A stretch of 64,000 bases of DNA, taken from positions 1-64,000 of the forward strand of contig JAATGV010000006.1 of assembly GCA_015654475.1 (NCBI GenBank), in the 5' to 3' direction. This document shows, in pieces, positions 7,676 to 16,493 of this stretch. This DNA comes from Actinomycetales bacterium (GTDB taxonomy: Bacteria; Actinomycetota; Actinomycetes; Actinomycetales; Microbacteriaceae). The translations under genes and the position numbers were made by a program. The first letter of the stretch is position 1. Every line of letters starts with the position of its first letter. Below the pieces are notes generated by a model that had not been told where the DNA came from, searched no databases, and worked only from the letters and a program-made list of their open reading frames with translations.

Positions 7676-8245
7676 ATGCGAGAGCAGATCCCTCGCGCAA
7701 AGGCGGCATTGGGTGTCGCGCTCAAAGAGGCATTGCACACTACGCCGCTTGCCAAGGTCACAGTTTCGGGGCTTGCGCTCTCCGCTGGGGTCAATCGGCA
7801 GACTTTCTACAGCCACTTCGACGACGTCTACGATCTGGCCGCGTGGGTGTTCTCAATCGAAGTCGCTGACCACGTGCTTGCGCATGCGAGTCGCGATGAG
7901 TGGGCTGATGGTCTGCTTACCTTGCTCAATTACATGAGAGATCATCGTGACCAAACCTACGCCGTTCTCCAATCACTCGGTCACGTCAAGCTGGAGCACT
8001 TTTTCTACGACTCGCTGCGGTCGATGATGGCCGCCATCGTCGACGAGGTCCAAGGCGACTTGGTTGTTTCGGAGGCTGACCGCGACTTCGTCATCGACCA
8101 TTACACGTTGTCAGTGGTCGGCCATATCTTGCATTGGTTTGCGGACAATATGGCCGAGCAGCCCGCGGTGCTCGTGACCAACATCAAGTTCGTACTGAAC
8201 GGTGCTGCGCGTGAGTCGCTCGAAAGGTTCTCCGCTCGCTTGTAG
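7676..8245 (+). CDS. TetR-family transcriptional regulator
   Basis: A 189-residue repressor. The DNA-binding domain is at about residues 8-52 (ALKEALHTTPLAKVTVSGLALSAGVNRQTFYSHFDDVYDLAAWVF), with the diagnostic YSHFDDVYDL after the recognition helix. The C-terminal ligand domain resembles the TetR_C_8 (DhaS-like) type. ATG 7676 is preceded by GAGGTGAG; an in-frame GTG lies three bases earlier. It probably controls itself and the divergent DUF5692-like gene through the palindrome at 7630-7651. Confidence 0.88.
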   Translation: MREQIPRAKAALGVALKEALHTTPLAKVTVSGLALSAGVNRQTFYSHFDDVYDLAAWVFSIEVADHVLAHASRDEWADGLLTLLNYMRDHRDQTYAVLQSLGHVKLEHFFYDSLRSMMAAIVDEVQGDLVVSEADRDFVIDHYTLSVVGHILHWFADNMAEQPAVLVTNIKFVLNGAARESLERFSARL

Positions 8246-8340
8246 GGCACGTCCAATAATGGCCGTGCTCCCGGCCGTGGCGTTGCCTTGCAACGGAGCC
8301 AGTCGGCTTGACCGCCATCCCACCCGCACCTTTTAACTGA

Positions 8341-8376
8341 TTGTGGGCCCGTCTGCGCGCGGCAGCGGACCCACAA
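8341..8376. terminator. Bidirectional terminator, TetR / DEAD-box helicase
   Basis: TTGTGGG and CCCACAA close an extended imperfect stem with a GCGC loop, located between two convergent genes. Confidence 0.7.
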
Positions 8377-8395
8377 CCTCTCGATCAGGTAGTTG

Positions 8396-9853
8396 CTAGC
8401 GGTTGCCGCTGCGACGACGCTGTGTTCCGCGCGTGCCAGCGGGCTGGCCTACGCCAGGGCGGCGCGAGGAGCCGGCGCCGTTTCCGGCTGGACGGCCAGA
8501 GCGACCGCCGGTGGATTGTCCGTTATAGCCGGACTGTTGTCCACCGCGCGTGTTGTTCCCGGAAGCGGCATAGTCGCCACTGCCACCGGCGCGGGCGGCG
8601 CGTTTGCGGCGCGCGTTCGCGCCTTGCGATGAGCCGCCGCCGTGTTGCTGTTCCTGGCGGGGGCGAGGGGCGACCTTCGGCGCAATTTCTCCGACGAGTT
8701 CTGCAACTTCCGGAGAGGAAGCTGTGACTCTGACAGGTGTGACGTCGATCTCTGCTTTGCGGAGCAGGGCGGCCAAGTCACGGCGCTGTTCTGGCAACGA
8801 AATCGTCACCACGTCGCCGGCGTGCCCGGCACGTGCGGTCCGGCCGGACCGGTGCAAGTATGCCTTGTGCTCAGTCGGCGGATCAACGTGGATCACGAGC
8901 TCGACGTCATCGACATGCACTCCACGAGCAGCAACATCGGTGGCGACGAGTACTTTGATATCACCCTGCCCGAAGGCGGCGAGGTTGCGGTCGCGCGCGT
9001 TTTGTGACAGGTTGCCGTGCAGATCGACCGCCGGAATACCCGACGCATTGAGCTGTTCTGCGAGTCGCTTTGCATGATGCTTGGTGCGCATGAAAAGGAT
9101 GCGGCGACCGGTTCCCGAAGCCAACATCTCGACCAGTTCCTTCTTGGCACCAGCAGTTGCGACCTCAAAAACGTGGTGTGTCATCGCGGCGACAGGTGAA
9201 TTCGATTCGTCGACCGAATGCATGACTGGGTTGTGCAAGAAGCGTTTCACGAGGCGGTCAACCCCGTTGTCCAATGTTGCCGAGAACAGCATCCGCTGGC
9301 CGTTGGCGGGGGTGGTTTCGAGGATGCGGGTGACGCTTGGCAGGAAGCCGAGGTCAGCCATGTGGTCGGCTTCGTCAATGACGGTGACCTCGACGGCATC
9401 CAAGGTGATGAAGCCCTGTTTCATGAGGTCTTCGAGGCGGCCGGGGCAGGCAACCACGATATCCACACCGGCGCGCAGTGCGTTGACCTGGCGCTTTTGG
9501 TTGACGCCACCGAAGATCGTGGTCGTCGTCATGTTGTACAGGGCAGCCAGCGGTGCGATGACCTCGTCAATTTGGGTGGCCAGCTCGCGGGTTGGCGCGA
9601 GAACGAGGCCGACGGGGTGGCCTGCGCGACGCTTGCCGCCAGCAAGGGGGCCGGCCAAGCGAGCCACGAGCGGAATGGCGAATGCCAATGTCTTGCCCGA
9701 ACCTGTCTTGCCGCGGCCGAGAACGTCGCGCCCGGACAGGGTGTCAGGCAGGGTGTCAGTCTGGATGGGAAATGGTTCGGTCTTTCCCGATGCCTTCAAC
9801 GAGTTCACGATCGGGGCGGGCACACCAAGTGAAAGAAAATCTGGGGTGGTCAT
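8396..9853 (-). CDS. DEAD-box ATP-dependent RNA helicase
   Basis: A 485-residue helicase that remodels structured RNA, often in ribosome assembly or cold adaptation. Motifs in order: Q-motif region (GKTEPFPIQTDTLPDTLSG), I GKTGSGKT, Ia PTRELA, II DEAD (VIDEADHMADLGF), III SAT, V ATDVAARGVHV, VI HRSGRTARAG. The C-terminal 90 residues are rich in Gly, Arg, Ser and Asn, an RGG-like RNA-binding tail as in RhlE/DeaD types. The start at 9853 follows AAGAGGA and gives MTTPDFLSLGVP. A candidate promoter at 10012-10040 would give a leader of about 150 nt. Confidence 0.95.
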   Translation of the reverse strand: MTTPDFLSLGVPAPIVNSLKASGKTEPFPIQTDTLPDTLSGRDVLGRGKTGSGKTLAFAIPLVARLAGPLAGGKRRAGHPVGLVLAPTRELATQIDEVIAPLAALYNMTTTTIFGGVNQKRQVNALRAGVDIVVACPGRLEDLMKQGFITLDAVEVTVIDEADHMADLGFLPSVTRILETTPANGQRMLFSATLDNGVDRLVKRFLHNPVMHSVDESNSPVAAMTHHVFEVATAGAKKELVEMLASGTGRRILFMRTKHHAKRLAEQLNASGIPAVDLHGNLSQNARDRNLAAFGQGDIKVLVATDVAARGVHVDDVELVIHVDPPTEHKAYLHRSGRTARAGHAGDVVTISLPEQRRDLAALLRKAEIDVTPVRVTASSPEVAELVGEIAPKVAPRPRQEQQHGGGSSQGANARRKRAARAGGSGDYAASGNNTRGGQQSGYNGQSTGGRSGRPAGNGAGSSRRPGVGQPAGTRGTQRRRSGNR

Positions 9854-10011
9854 GTAGTAGGTATCCTCTTGGCCCGATTCGGGCCCGGGTTGTGCACACC
9901 ACACAGGCGCAGCGTGATACGGAAGAACCGTGCACGGGCACAATGGATGAGCGTGGCGAAGGTGCCGGTCGGCACATCCGTTCGCCGTATGTAAGGGAGC
10001 TATCTACTCGC

Positions 10012-10040
10012 ACATAAAATCTTGCGAGACACCTCGGCAA
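10012..10040 (-). promoter_or_regulatory. Candidate promoter of the DEAD-box helicase
   Basis: Read on the minus strand: TTGCCG, a 17-bp spacer, then TTATGT. Transcription from here would give a leader of about 150 nt, an arrangement seen upstream of cold-induced helicases. The match to consensus is moderate. Confidence 0.35.
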
Positions 10041-10162
10041 TGCCGAAGCAGAAGCGTTCTACGACGCGTGCGGCGCTTTGTGCACCACAGAAACTCAACA
10101 CTACCACTCTTCCGGCATTCAACCGAGCATGCTCCACAATGCCCATCCCAGATCCGTCCCCG

Positions 10163-10263
10163 CTGAACCGAGCAAAACCCGACGGTCCCGGCGCGAAAAC
10201 GGCACAAAATGACCTATTTTCGGCACTTATCGGGCCGTTGTTGTCGGGTTTTGCTCGGTTCAG
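10163..10263. repeat. Perfect 21-bp inverted repeat around a 59-bp core
   Basis: The 21 bases at 10163-10183 (beginning CTGAACCGAGC) are the exact reverse complement of 10243-10263. The 59-bp core has no gene but contains two offset CGGCAC-type direct repeats. The 9854-10295 gap is otherwise empty except for a candidate promoter. Size and shape fit a miniature inverted-repeat element or an extruding hairpin; there is no flanking target duplication I can confirm. Confidence 0.85.
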
Positions 10264-10295
10264 CAAGTCAACAGTCAGGGTGGTTAACGAGAAAT

Positions 10296-10332
10296 GGGCT
10301 CGCGACGCCCGTTGAACGGATGTCGCGAGCCC
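10296..10332 (-). terminator. Terminator hairpin of sodA
   Basis: GGGCTCGCGAC (10296-10306) pairs perfectly with GTCGCGAGCCC (10322-10332). It lies 19 bp after the sodA stop on the minus strand and is followed there by a short T-rich stretch. Confidence 0.8.
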
Positions 10333-10351
10333 AAATGACCCGAGCTCGAGG

Positions 10352-10978
10352 CTACGCAGGAATGATGAGTCCTTGCGTTGCGGTCGATGCGCGAGTGAAG
10401 CGTTCCTGCGTGTCGGCCCAGTTGGCGATGTTCCAGAATGCCTTCACGTAGTCGGCGCGCACGTTCTTGTAGTCGAGGTAGTACGCGTGCTCCCAGACGT
10501 CGAGCAGCAGCAGCGGCACCGTCGCGGCAGCGAACTGCGACTGCTGATCGAAGAACTGCTGGATGATCAGGCGGCTACCGATGGAATCCCAGAACAGTCC
10601 GGCCCAGCCGGAACCCTGCACACCGAGGGCAGCAGCCGTGAAGTGTGCCTGGAACTTCTCGAAGGAGCCAAAGTACTCGTCAATGGCGGCAGCGAGTTCG
10701 CCGACCGGCTTGTCTCCGCCGTCCGGCGAGAGGTTGGTCCAGAAGATGGAGTGGTTAACGTGGCCGCCGAGGTTGAAGGCCAGGTCTTTCTCCAGTTTGT
10801 TGATGTTGGCGAAGTCGCCGGAGTCGCGCGCCTCGGCCAGCTGCTCAATCGCGGTGTTCGCACCGGTGACATACGTCTGGTGGTGCTTATCGTGGTGCAA
10901 CTGCATGATCGTCGCGCTGATGTGGGGCTCGAGAGCCGCATAGTCGTAGCCGAGCTCGGGGAGTGTGTAAAGTGCCAT
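10352..10978 (-). CDS. sodA: Superoxide dismutase (Mn/Fe)
   Basis: A 208-residue Mn/Fe-type superoxide dismutase that converts superoxide to oxygen and hydrogen peroxide in the cytoplasm. Metal ligands are in the usual places: His in [11 protein letters not shown], His in [10 protein letters not shown], and Asp and His in [25 protein letters not shown] carries the second-shell Gln. The metal cannot be fixed with confidence. GAAAGGG lies nine bases before the ATG. The 270-bp upstream region contains three palindromes, suggesting tight regulation. Confidence 0.96.
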   Translation of the reverse strand: MALYTLPELGYDYAALEPHISATIMQLHHDKHHQTYVTGANTAIEQLAEARDSGDFANINKLEKDLAFNLGGHVNHSIFWTNLSPDGGDKPVGELAAAIDEYFGSFEKFQAHFTAAALGVQGSGWAGLFWDSIGSRLIIQQFFDQQSQFAAATVPLLLLDVWEHAYYLDYKNVRADYVKAFWNIANWADTQERFTRASTATQGLIIPA

Positions 10979-11004
10979 AGAAATTGCCCTTTCATTTCTT
11001 CAAT

Positions 11005-11058
11005 CTCACGGCTTCTCGTCTGCCGTGAGTGAACCTCGGCAAAAACGTTCGAGCGAAC
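11005..11058 (-). promoter_or_regulatory. Hairpin and palindrome in the sodA leader
   Basis: CTCACGGC (11005-11012) pairs with GCCGTGAG (11022-11029) as a perfect 8-bp stem. GTTCGAGCGAAC (11047-11058) is a separate 12-bp palindrome. Both lie within 80 bp of the sodA start and could be a regulator site and a transcript structure. Confidence 0.45.
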
Positions 11059-11195
11059 CTCATTGCCGAAAACTTGGCGCCGGATGCTATTCGAGTTTCT
11101 GAGTCTTGCCGACTCACGCGGGTCTGCCCGACGCATCCACTGTTCATAAAACGTATCAGGCAATTCTGAACGAATCCGATGGGTTTGCCATGAAG

Positions 11196-11211
11196 CGTCA
11201 CATATGTGACG
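11196..11211. promoter_or_regulatory. 16-bp perfect palindrome upstream of sodA
   Basis: CGTCACATATGTGACG is a perfect palindrome 218 bp upstream of sodA, between it and the SHOCT gene. The TCAC/GTGA halves resemble the elements of CRP/FNR-type sites but in the opposite order, so the regulator is unknown. Confidence 0.5.
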
Positions 11212-11251
11212 GGAGGAGGCCATGGCAGAACAGGCCAGTGGAGGCCCTTCG

Positions 11252-11557
11252 TTAGCCGAGGAGTCGTGCTTTCGCGCCCGCGAATTCATCATCGCTCAAT
11301 GCTCCAGCGGCATGCAGTTTCGCAAGCGACTCGAGTTGCGGAATCAGATCGGCGTGCGCCTCGTTTGTGGGTGCGCCTGCCGCAACCGCAGGGGCGATCG
11401 GCGACTGAGTCGCGGGAGCCTGGTGGACTTGCCCGACGACTTGCTGAGACTGTGCAGCTTGCGCCTTCGCGCGCGCACTGCGCTCGGCGACGTTTCCCAC
11501 AGCATTGCCGATTATTTTCGCTCGGACCGCGGTCCCCAAAAAGCTTCTACGTGCCAT
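11252..11557 (-). CDS. Small SHOCT-domain protein
   Basis: A 101-residue basic protein. The C-terminal 32 residues (IPQLESLAKLHAAGALSDDEFAGAKARLLG region) are a clear SHOCT domain, a short helical pair found at protein ends in many actinobacteria and thought to mediate oligomerisation. The middle is Ala/Gln/Pro-rich. No ribosome-binding site precedes the ATG, but TAAAAT lies exactly six bases before it, so translation from a leaderless transcript is likely. It lies upstream of sodA on the same strand. Confidence 0.75.
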   Translation of the reverse strand: MARRSFLGTAVRAKIIGNAVGNVAERSARAKAQAAQSQQVVGQVHQAPATQSPIAPAVAAGAPTNEAHADLIPQLESLAKLHAAGALSDDEFAGAKARLLG

Positions 11558-11659
11558 AACACTATTTTAGGGGTGTGCTTCGGTCAGCGGGAAACAGATA
11601 AACCGGCTAGTCCTATTTGCTGGTCGGAACTCCACGAGCCCCCGGCGTAGTCCTGGTGT

Positions 11660-13063
11660 TTACGACTCGAATCCCATGCCAACGGCGTCAAGCGTTTTCA
11701 GCAAGAGGTTACGCTTGCCCTCGTTATGGTCGGCGCGGTTCATGGACCATCTAGTCGCCTGCACGCCAATCGTGGCTGCTGGTTCTGGGGGGAATGGCAG
11801 AGGCCTCTCGCGCACCATCTGGAGTTCGGTACGTTCGGTCGGCTCGCCGCTCAGTACGTCAAGACACACATCCGCGGCGAATCGCGTTGCGGCAACCCCC
11901 AAACCGGTGAAGCCGAGTGCATACGCAACTGAGTCGCCCCGTGCTGTACCAAAAAACGCACAGAACCGGGAAGAGCTATCGATCACACCAGCCCACTTAT
12001 GGGTGAATCTGAGGCCCTCCAGTTGCGGGAACGTAGCGAAAAAGTGGTTCGCAAGGCGACGGTGCGAAGCTGGCCTGTTCTCGTATTCGGCGCGAATCTT
12101 GCCACCGGGAAAATAAATCGCGTCGTATCCGCCAAACAGGATGCGATTGTCTGCAGTCAGCCGGTAGTAATGGAACTGGTTGCCCAGGTCAGCAAGTCCC
12201 TGCCTGTTCTTCCAACCAATGGATGCGAGCTGTTCAGCGCTCAAAGGCTCGGTCACGAGTACGTAGTCGTAGACCGGGACGGTCATCAGTCGGTTGCGCC
12301 TCAACAACGACGGGAATGCGTTCGTGGCAAGTACCACTTTCGTAGCAGAGACACTGCCACGCTCGGCTACCACCGTCGGTGTGCTCTGGGGGCCGCGAAT
12401 GTCGCGCACGGCAGAGCGTTCGAAGATCGTGACGCCGAGATCCTCGGCGACTCGGCCAAGCTCAAGCACCAATTTCGCTGGATGCACTAAAGCAGTCGAC
12501 TCTTTTTCCCACTGCCCAGCGAGATAGGTGGGTGAAGCAACTTCGGCACGCACCTCCTCTGTGGTGAGGAAACCCTGTTCGCCACTGATCCACTCGACCT
12601 GGTGCGGCTCGACGGCGACAGCCAACGTGCCGGTGCGCTCGAACTCGACATCCATCCCATAGCGAGAGACGGTCTCTTCAATTCCGTCAAGATTCTCAAG
12701 ACCGAGTCTGTCAAGGGTGTCGAGTTCGTCGGGCCAACGGCGTTTGCCATTCTCCTCACCGTGCGTGAGGCTCGCCTCTGCAAAACCACCATTTCTGCCG
12801 GATGCGGCCCAACCGATGCGATTGGCCTCGATAACACACACCGACAACTCTGGCTGACGTTCCTTGGCGCGGACCGCCGTCCATAGGCCAAGAAAGCCGC
12901 CACCCACGATAGCGAGGTCATATTGGTGCGCTCCGACCAGCGATTCACGCCGCGTGTGCGCAACATCGTCGAGCCAGAACACGGATTGGCGTGTGGAAGC
13001 AAGCGACGCGTCGACCACCGATGGATGGGGTTGGTTGATTTCGAAAGCAGTGGGGTGAGTCAT
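11660..13063 (-). CDS. FAD-dependent amine/amino-acid oxidoreductase (DAO family)
   Basis: A 467-residue flavoprotein of the glycine/D-amino-acid oxidase group. The N-terminal dinucleotide-binding motif is DLAIVGGGFLGLWTA, followed by an acidic end (VIEANRIGWAASGRNGGF). AASGRNGGF is the motif seen in gamma-glutamylputrescine-oxidase-like and related enzymes. The C-terminal GFTGLGVAATRFAADVCLDVLSG closes the FAD site. No signal peptide is present. CGAGGAA precedes the ATG. It is divergent from the EEP-family gene. The amine substrate cannot be named. Confidence 0.88.
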   Translation of the reverse strand: MTHPTAFEINQPHPSVVDASLASTRQSVFWLDDVAHTRRESLVGAHQYDLAIVGGGFLGLWTAVRAKERQPELSVCVIEANRIGWAASGRNGGFAEASLTHGEENGKRRWPDELDTLDRLGLENLDGIEETVSRYGMDVEFERTGTLAVAVEPHQVEWISGEQGFLTTEEVRAEVASPTYLAGQWEKESTALVHPAKLVLELGRVAEDLGVTIFERSAVRDIRGPQSTPTVVAERGSVSATKVVLATNAFPSLLRRNRLMTVPVYDYVLVTEPLSAEQLASIGWKNRQGLADLGNQFHYYRLTADNRILFGGYDAIYFPGGKIRAEYENRPASHRRLANHFFATFPQLEGLRFTHKWAGVIDSSSRFCAFFGTARGDSVAYALGFTGLGVAATRFAADVCLDVLSGEPTERTELQMVRERPLPFPPEPAATIGVQATRWSMNRADHNEGKRNLLLKTLDAVGMGFES

Positions 13064-13272
13064 TGGGTTCCTCGGGGGAAATCAAAGAATTAGCGTCCTT
13101 CGACGATACCCGAAGAGCCTGGGAACGGAGCCAACGGACCGAGGACCGCTCCCCCCATCGTGAGAATCAGAGGCACACGCATCGGGTATGCCAACGCCGG
13201 CTGTTCCTTGACCTCAATATTCGCGGTCCTGCACTATCCTTACCGAGTGATTGCCGCCGGAGACCCAACCTC

Positions 13273-14205
13273 GTGCTGAGCCGCCAAGCTCGTGGACTGA
13301 CTGCCCTTGTCATCGCCGTATTAGGCGTGCTGCCCATCGTTGCGAGGCCGATCGTGCCCGTATCGTGGGCGCTCCGATTGATCCTCGACTCCTTTGTTCC
13401 GTGGACGGGGATCGCGATCGGGGTAGCTATCATCATGGGGGTGAGCACGCGGGCGCTACCTGTCATCGGCATTACACTCGTCCCGGCAATCGTGTGGGCC
13501 GCGGTATTCGTGCCACGCATCCTTCCTCTTGACCCAGCACCCGGATCCTCCTCAGATCTCACCATCGTCACCCAAAACATCGGAGGCGATGTAGCAAGCA
13601 TTCACGGCATGCTCGCCGAGATCACAGCACAGAATCCACAAGTCATTGCGTTGGAAGAAGTCACCGCAGAGAGCGCTTCGCAGATTACGGAGACCCTTGC
13701 GGACGACGGCTATTCAAACGTGCGGCTTGCTGGAACAGTCGGCGTCTGGAGTTCTCTGCCATTGGCTCGATCGACCGCGCTCGATCTTGGCCTTGGCTGG
13801 GATCGCGCAATACGGGTCGACGTCGAGTCGAAATCGGGAGTCGTGCGGTTGTACATCGTGCATGCAGCATCCGCCCGATTCGGCGCAAATACCGAGCGAA
13901 ACTCCATGATCGGCACACTGACTGATCTGGTTGCGGCTGACGCAAGCGAGCGGCTGATCGTGGCAGGAGATTTCAACGCAACTACCGACGACCACGTCAT
14001 GGCCGGGCTAATGGGAATCGTCTCCGAACCACGGCTCAGCTCAGGGGGATTCGGGTTCACCTGGCCGTCGGGTTTTCCGGCTACCAGCCCTGACCACATT
14101 CTTCTCCGCGGGTTGCCGCCTACGCAGCACGTCGTGCTCGGCGCTACGGGAAGTGATCATCGCGGTGTCGCTGTCTCGGTCTCTGTTGCGGATGCTGTGG
14201 GGTGA
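13273..14205 (+). CDS. Membrane-anchored endonuclease/exonuclease/phosphatase (EEP) family protein
   Basis: A 310-residue protein with three hydrophobic segments in the first 100 residues and an extracytoplasmic EEP domain after that. EEP motifs are visible: TIVTQNIGG, IALEEVT (metal-binding Glu), VAGDFNATTDD (Asp/Asn) and the terminal GATGSDHRGVAV (SDH catalytic His). This domain hydrolyses phosphodiester or phosphomonoester bonds in nucleic acids, lipids or inositol phosphates. I use GTG 13273, preceded by GGAG; the frame is open to 13063 but its first 70 residues are Arg-rich and lack protein-like character. The substrate is unknown. Confidence 0.82.
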   Translation: MLSRQARGLTALVIAVLGVLPIVARPIVPVSWALRLILDSFVPWTGIAIGVAIIMGVSTRALPVIGITLVPAIVWAAVFVPRILPLDPAPGSSSDLTIVTQNIGGDVASIHGMLAEITAQNPQVIALEEVTAESASQITETLADDGYSNVRLAGTVGVWSSLPLARSTALDLGLGWDRAIRVDVESKSGVVRLYIVHAASARFGANTERNSMIGTLTDLVAADASERLIVAGDFNATTDDHVMAGLMGIVSEPRLSSGGFGFTWPSGFPATSPDHILLRGLPPTQHVVLGATGSDHRGVAVSVSVADAVG

Positions 14206-14245
14206 GTTGGTTCCGTGCGACATGGTTGCCGGGGCATAGGGGCCG

Positions 14246-14287
14246 GTGGATGCGCGGGCCTGTGGATGCGCGGGCCTGTGGATGTGC
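14246..14287. repeat. 16-bp direct repeat, two perfect copies and a partial third
   Basis: GTGGATGCGCGGGCCT occurs at 14246-14261 and 14262-14277, followed by a partial copy beginning GTGGATG. It lies in the 230-bp gap between the EEP gene and the ABC transporter. Confidence 0.85.
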
Positions 14288-14353
14288 TTCGGACTGTGCT
14301 CGCTGCTTGGCCGAGGCGTCTACTAAAGGGCGACCATGCCGACGCAGGTGCTT

Positions 14354-14380
14354 TTGACAGGCTGTGGCTTTCCCTAGACT
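14354..14380 (+). promoter_or_regulatory. Candidate promoter of the ABC-2 transporter operon
   Basis: A perfect -35 TTGACA (14354-14359) and TAGACT (14375-14380) are separated by 15 bp, a short spacer. The transcript would begin about 50 bases before the chosen GTG start. Confidence 0.5.
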
Positions 14381-14435
14381 GTAGGCACACGTCCACACCA
14401 CGGTTATGACAGTCACGACAGTAGAGGGGTCGCGC

Positions 14436-15626
14436 GTGCAAGCCATCGCTCCAGTTATCAGGATCGACAATCTCACCAAACGCTACGGGTCTGTGACAGC
14501 TGTCTCCGGGCTCAGCTTCACGGCGCAACCGGGACGGGTGCTCGGCCTCCTTGGGCCGAACGGATCGGGAAAGACCACGACGTTGCGCATGCTTCTCGGG
14601 CTGGCCAAGCCGACTGCGGGAGTTGCGTTGATCGGCGGGCGAGCCTATAGGTCGTACGGCCAGCCCGTGCGCGTCATCGGAGCCACGCTCGAGGCGAACA
14701 GCTTCCACCCCGGACGAACGGGCCGAAATCACCTGCGCGTCATGGCCGCCGCTGCGGGTATTCCTCTGGTCCGCGTGGATGAAGTGCTCGACATCGTCGG
14801 GCTCGGCGGTGACGGGAAACGCCGAGTCAAGGAATATTCGCTTGGCATGCGGCAGCGCCTCGGGCTGGCGGCCGCATTGCTAGGAGACCCGGGGATCCTC
14901 GCCCTCGACGAACCGATCAATGGGCTCGATCCGGAGGGCATCAGATGGATTCGCGAGCTCTTGCGCCATCTTGCGGGGGAGGGTCGCACGATTCTCGTCT
15001 CGTCACATGTTCTTTCTGAGGTCGCCCAGACCGTCGATGACGTCGTCATCATCAATCGTGGCGTGTCGGTGTTTGCTGGAGGGCTTACGGAACTTGAGCG
15101 GCTCGCAGGGTCGAGTGTCGTAGTCGACTCGCCGACGCCCGACCGTCTTATCTCCGCGCTGCAGGCCGCCGGGCAGCCGGTGCGCGTTGTGGGCGACGTG
15201 ATTTCAGTGGATGGATCGCTGGCACCAGAGGTCGGGCACATCGCGTTTGCCTCCGGTATTGAGCTCTCACAACTCCGCGAACAACGGGCAAGCCTTGAAG
15301 ACGTCTTCATGGGAATCATCCACGAATCGTCACAACTTTTGGCCGCCGGAACATATGGGCAGCCTGCTGCACACGCGGCACGGGAGCCAGACGGTGAGGT
15401 CGTCGACCCCTACGCAGGATCGCTTGAGGGACCGCCGGCAGATGTGCCAGAGCCGGCGGATGCGTCGGAGCCCGATATTTCGCTTGGGCAGGATGCCAAC
15501 GGGCCACGCGACTCTGGCGGCGCGCAAGACGCCATTGCGCGTGATGCGGTCGCGAGCGAAGTTCCGCCCGAACCCGAGCCTCAGCCCAGACCCGAGTCCG
15601 GATCGACGAACGGAGGTGTGGCGTGA
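14436..15626 (+). CDS. ABC transporter ATP-binding protein with long acidic tail
   Basis: A 396-residue ABC-2-type ATPase. It has Walker A GPNGSGKTTT, signature YSLGMRQRLGLAAALLGDP, Walker B ILALDEPINGLDPEG and switch His in VSSHVLSEV. The last 90-100 residues are a Pro/Asp/Glu-rich, probably disordered tail absent from typical members. GTG 14436 is chosen over ATG 14406 because AGAGGGG sits six bases upstream of it and nothing precedes the ATG. It overlaps the permease gene by one base. The pair probably exports a lipid, peptide or drug. Confidence 0.9.
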   Translation: MQAIAPVIRIDNLTKRYGSVTAVSGLSFTAQPGRVLGLLGPNGSGKTTTLRMLLGLAKPTAGVALIGGRAYRSYGQPVRVIGATLEANSFHPGRTGRNHLRVMAAAAGIPLVRVDEVLDIVGLGGDGKRRVKEYSLGMRQRLGLAAALLGDPGILALDEPINGLDPEGIRWIRELLRHLAGEGRTILVSSHVLSEVAQTVDDVVIINRGVSVFAGGLTELERLAGSSVVVDSPTPDRLISALQAAGQPVRVVGDVISVDGSLAPEVGHIAFASGIELSQLREQRASLEDVFMGIIHESSQLLAAGTYGQPAAHAAREPDGEVVDPYAGSLEGPPADVPEPADASEPDISLGQDANGPRDSGGAQDAIARDAVASEVPPEPEPQPRPESGSTNGGVA

Positions 15627-16423
15627 TGTCCCTCCTCAAATCCGAACTTCTCAAAGTATGGACAACCAGGGCGTGGTGGATCCTGGCGGTCGTGATGGTG
15701 CTTTACGTCGGGTTCGTCGCCGTCATTCTTGCTTTCACCTTCGGCCAACCGGGATTAGGGGAAGACTCGGGCGCTTTCGGAGCCGGGGCGCCGGTCAACA
15801 TCATTCTCTCGACGACGAGCGGCGTTGCCTATGTGTTCCCCCTGTTGATCGGCAGCCTTATCGTCACCGCCGAGTATCGAAACAAGACCATCGTCCCGAC
15901 ATACCTTGTCAGCCCGACGCGGAATGCAGTGTTGGTCGCGAAAATTGGAGCCGGGTTGCTCGTCGGGCTTTTCTTCGGGATCGTCGGCACCGCAACGTCG
16001 CTTGGTGGGGGTGGGGGCCTGCTCGAGTTGCTCAAGCCCGGTTCATTTGCGGCGGTGGACTATTGGATGGCGCTGCGCGTCGTCGTTGCAATTGCATTGT
16101 GGGCGGTCATCGGCGTCGGTGTCGGCGCGCTCGTGCAGAGTCAGATCGCCGCGATCGTGATTGTGCTGGTGTTCACCCAGTTCATTGAGCCGATCATTCG
16201 TCTTGTCGCAGGCTTCTGGGACTGGTCGAAGGATATCGCTGAATTCTTGCCTGGTTCTGCGTCTGACATCTTTGTCGGTTCCAGCATTATGAACATCTCC
16301 GTCAGTAGTTCGACGGCCAACCCCGTTGTCGATTGGTGGGGTGGGGGGCTTCTTCTCATCGCTTACGCCGTGGTGTTTGTCGCGCTCGCTATGGTCACGA
16401 GGCAGCGGGCGGACGTCGCATAG
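15626..16423 (+). CDS. ABC-2 type transporter permease
   Basis: A 265-residue permease with six hydrophobic segments (about residues 18-40, 67-83, 105-130, 150-172, 178-200 and 235-258) and the N-terminal MSLLKSELLKVWTTRAWW amphipathic start common in ABC-2 permeases. The ATG overlaps the stop of the ATPase gene (TGATG), with GGAGGTG upstream, so the two are translationally coupled. It contains a GGGGGLLELL loop. Substrate unknown. Confidence 0.9.
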   Translation: MSLLKSELLKVWTTRAWWILAVVMVLYVGFVAVILAFTFGQPGLGEDSGAFGAGAPVNIILSTTSGVAYVFPLLIGSLIVTAEYRNKTIVPTYLVSPTRNAVLVAKIGAGLLVGLFFGIVGTATSLGGGGGLLELLKPGSFAAVDYWMALRVVVAIALWAVIGVGVGALVQSQIAAIVIVLVFTQFIEPIIRLVAGFWDWSKDIAEFLPGSASDIFVGSSIMNISVSSSTANPVVDWWGGGLLLIAYAVVFVALAMVTRQRADVA

Positions 16424-16493
16424 GCGGGATGGCGACCCGGAGAATCTACGCGGAGCCCAAGGTTCCGGCGTGCACCTATGGTTGGATTGGGGC

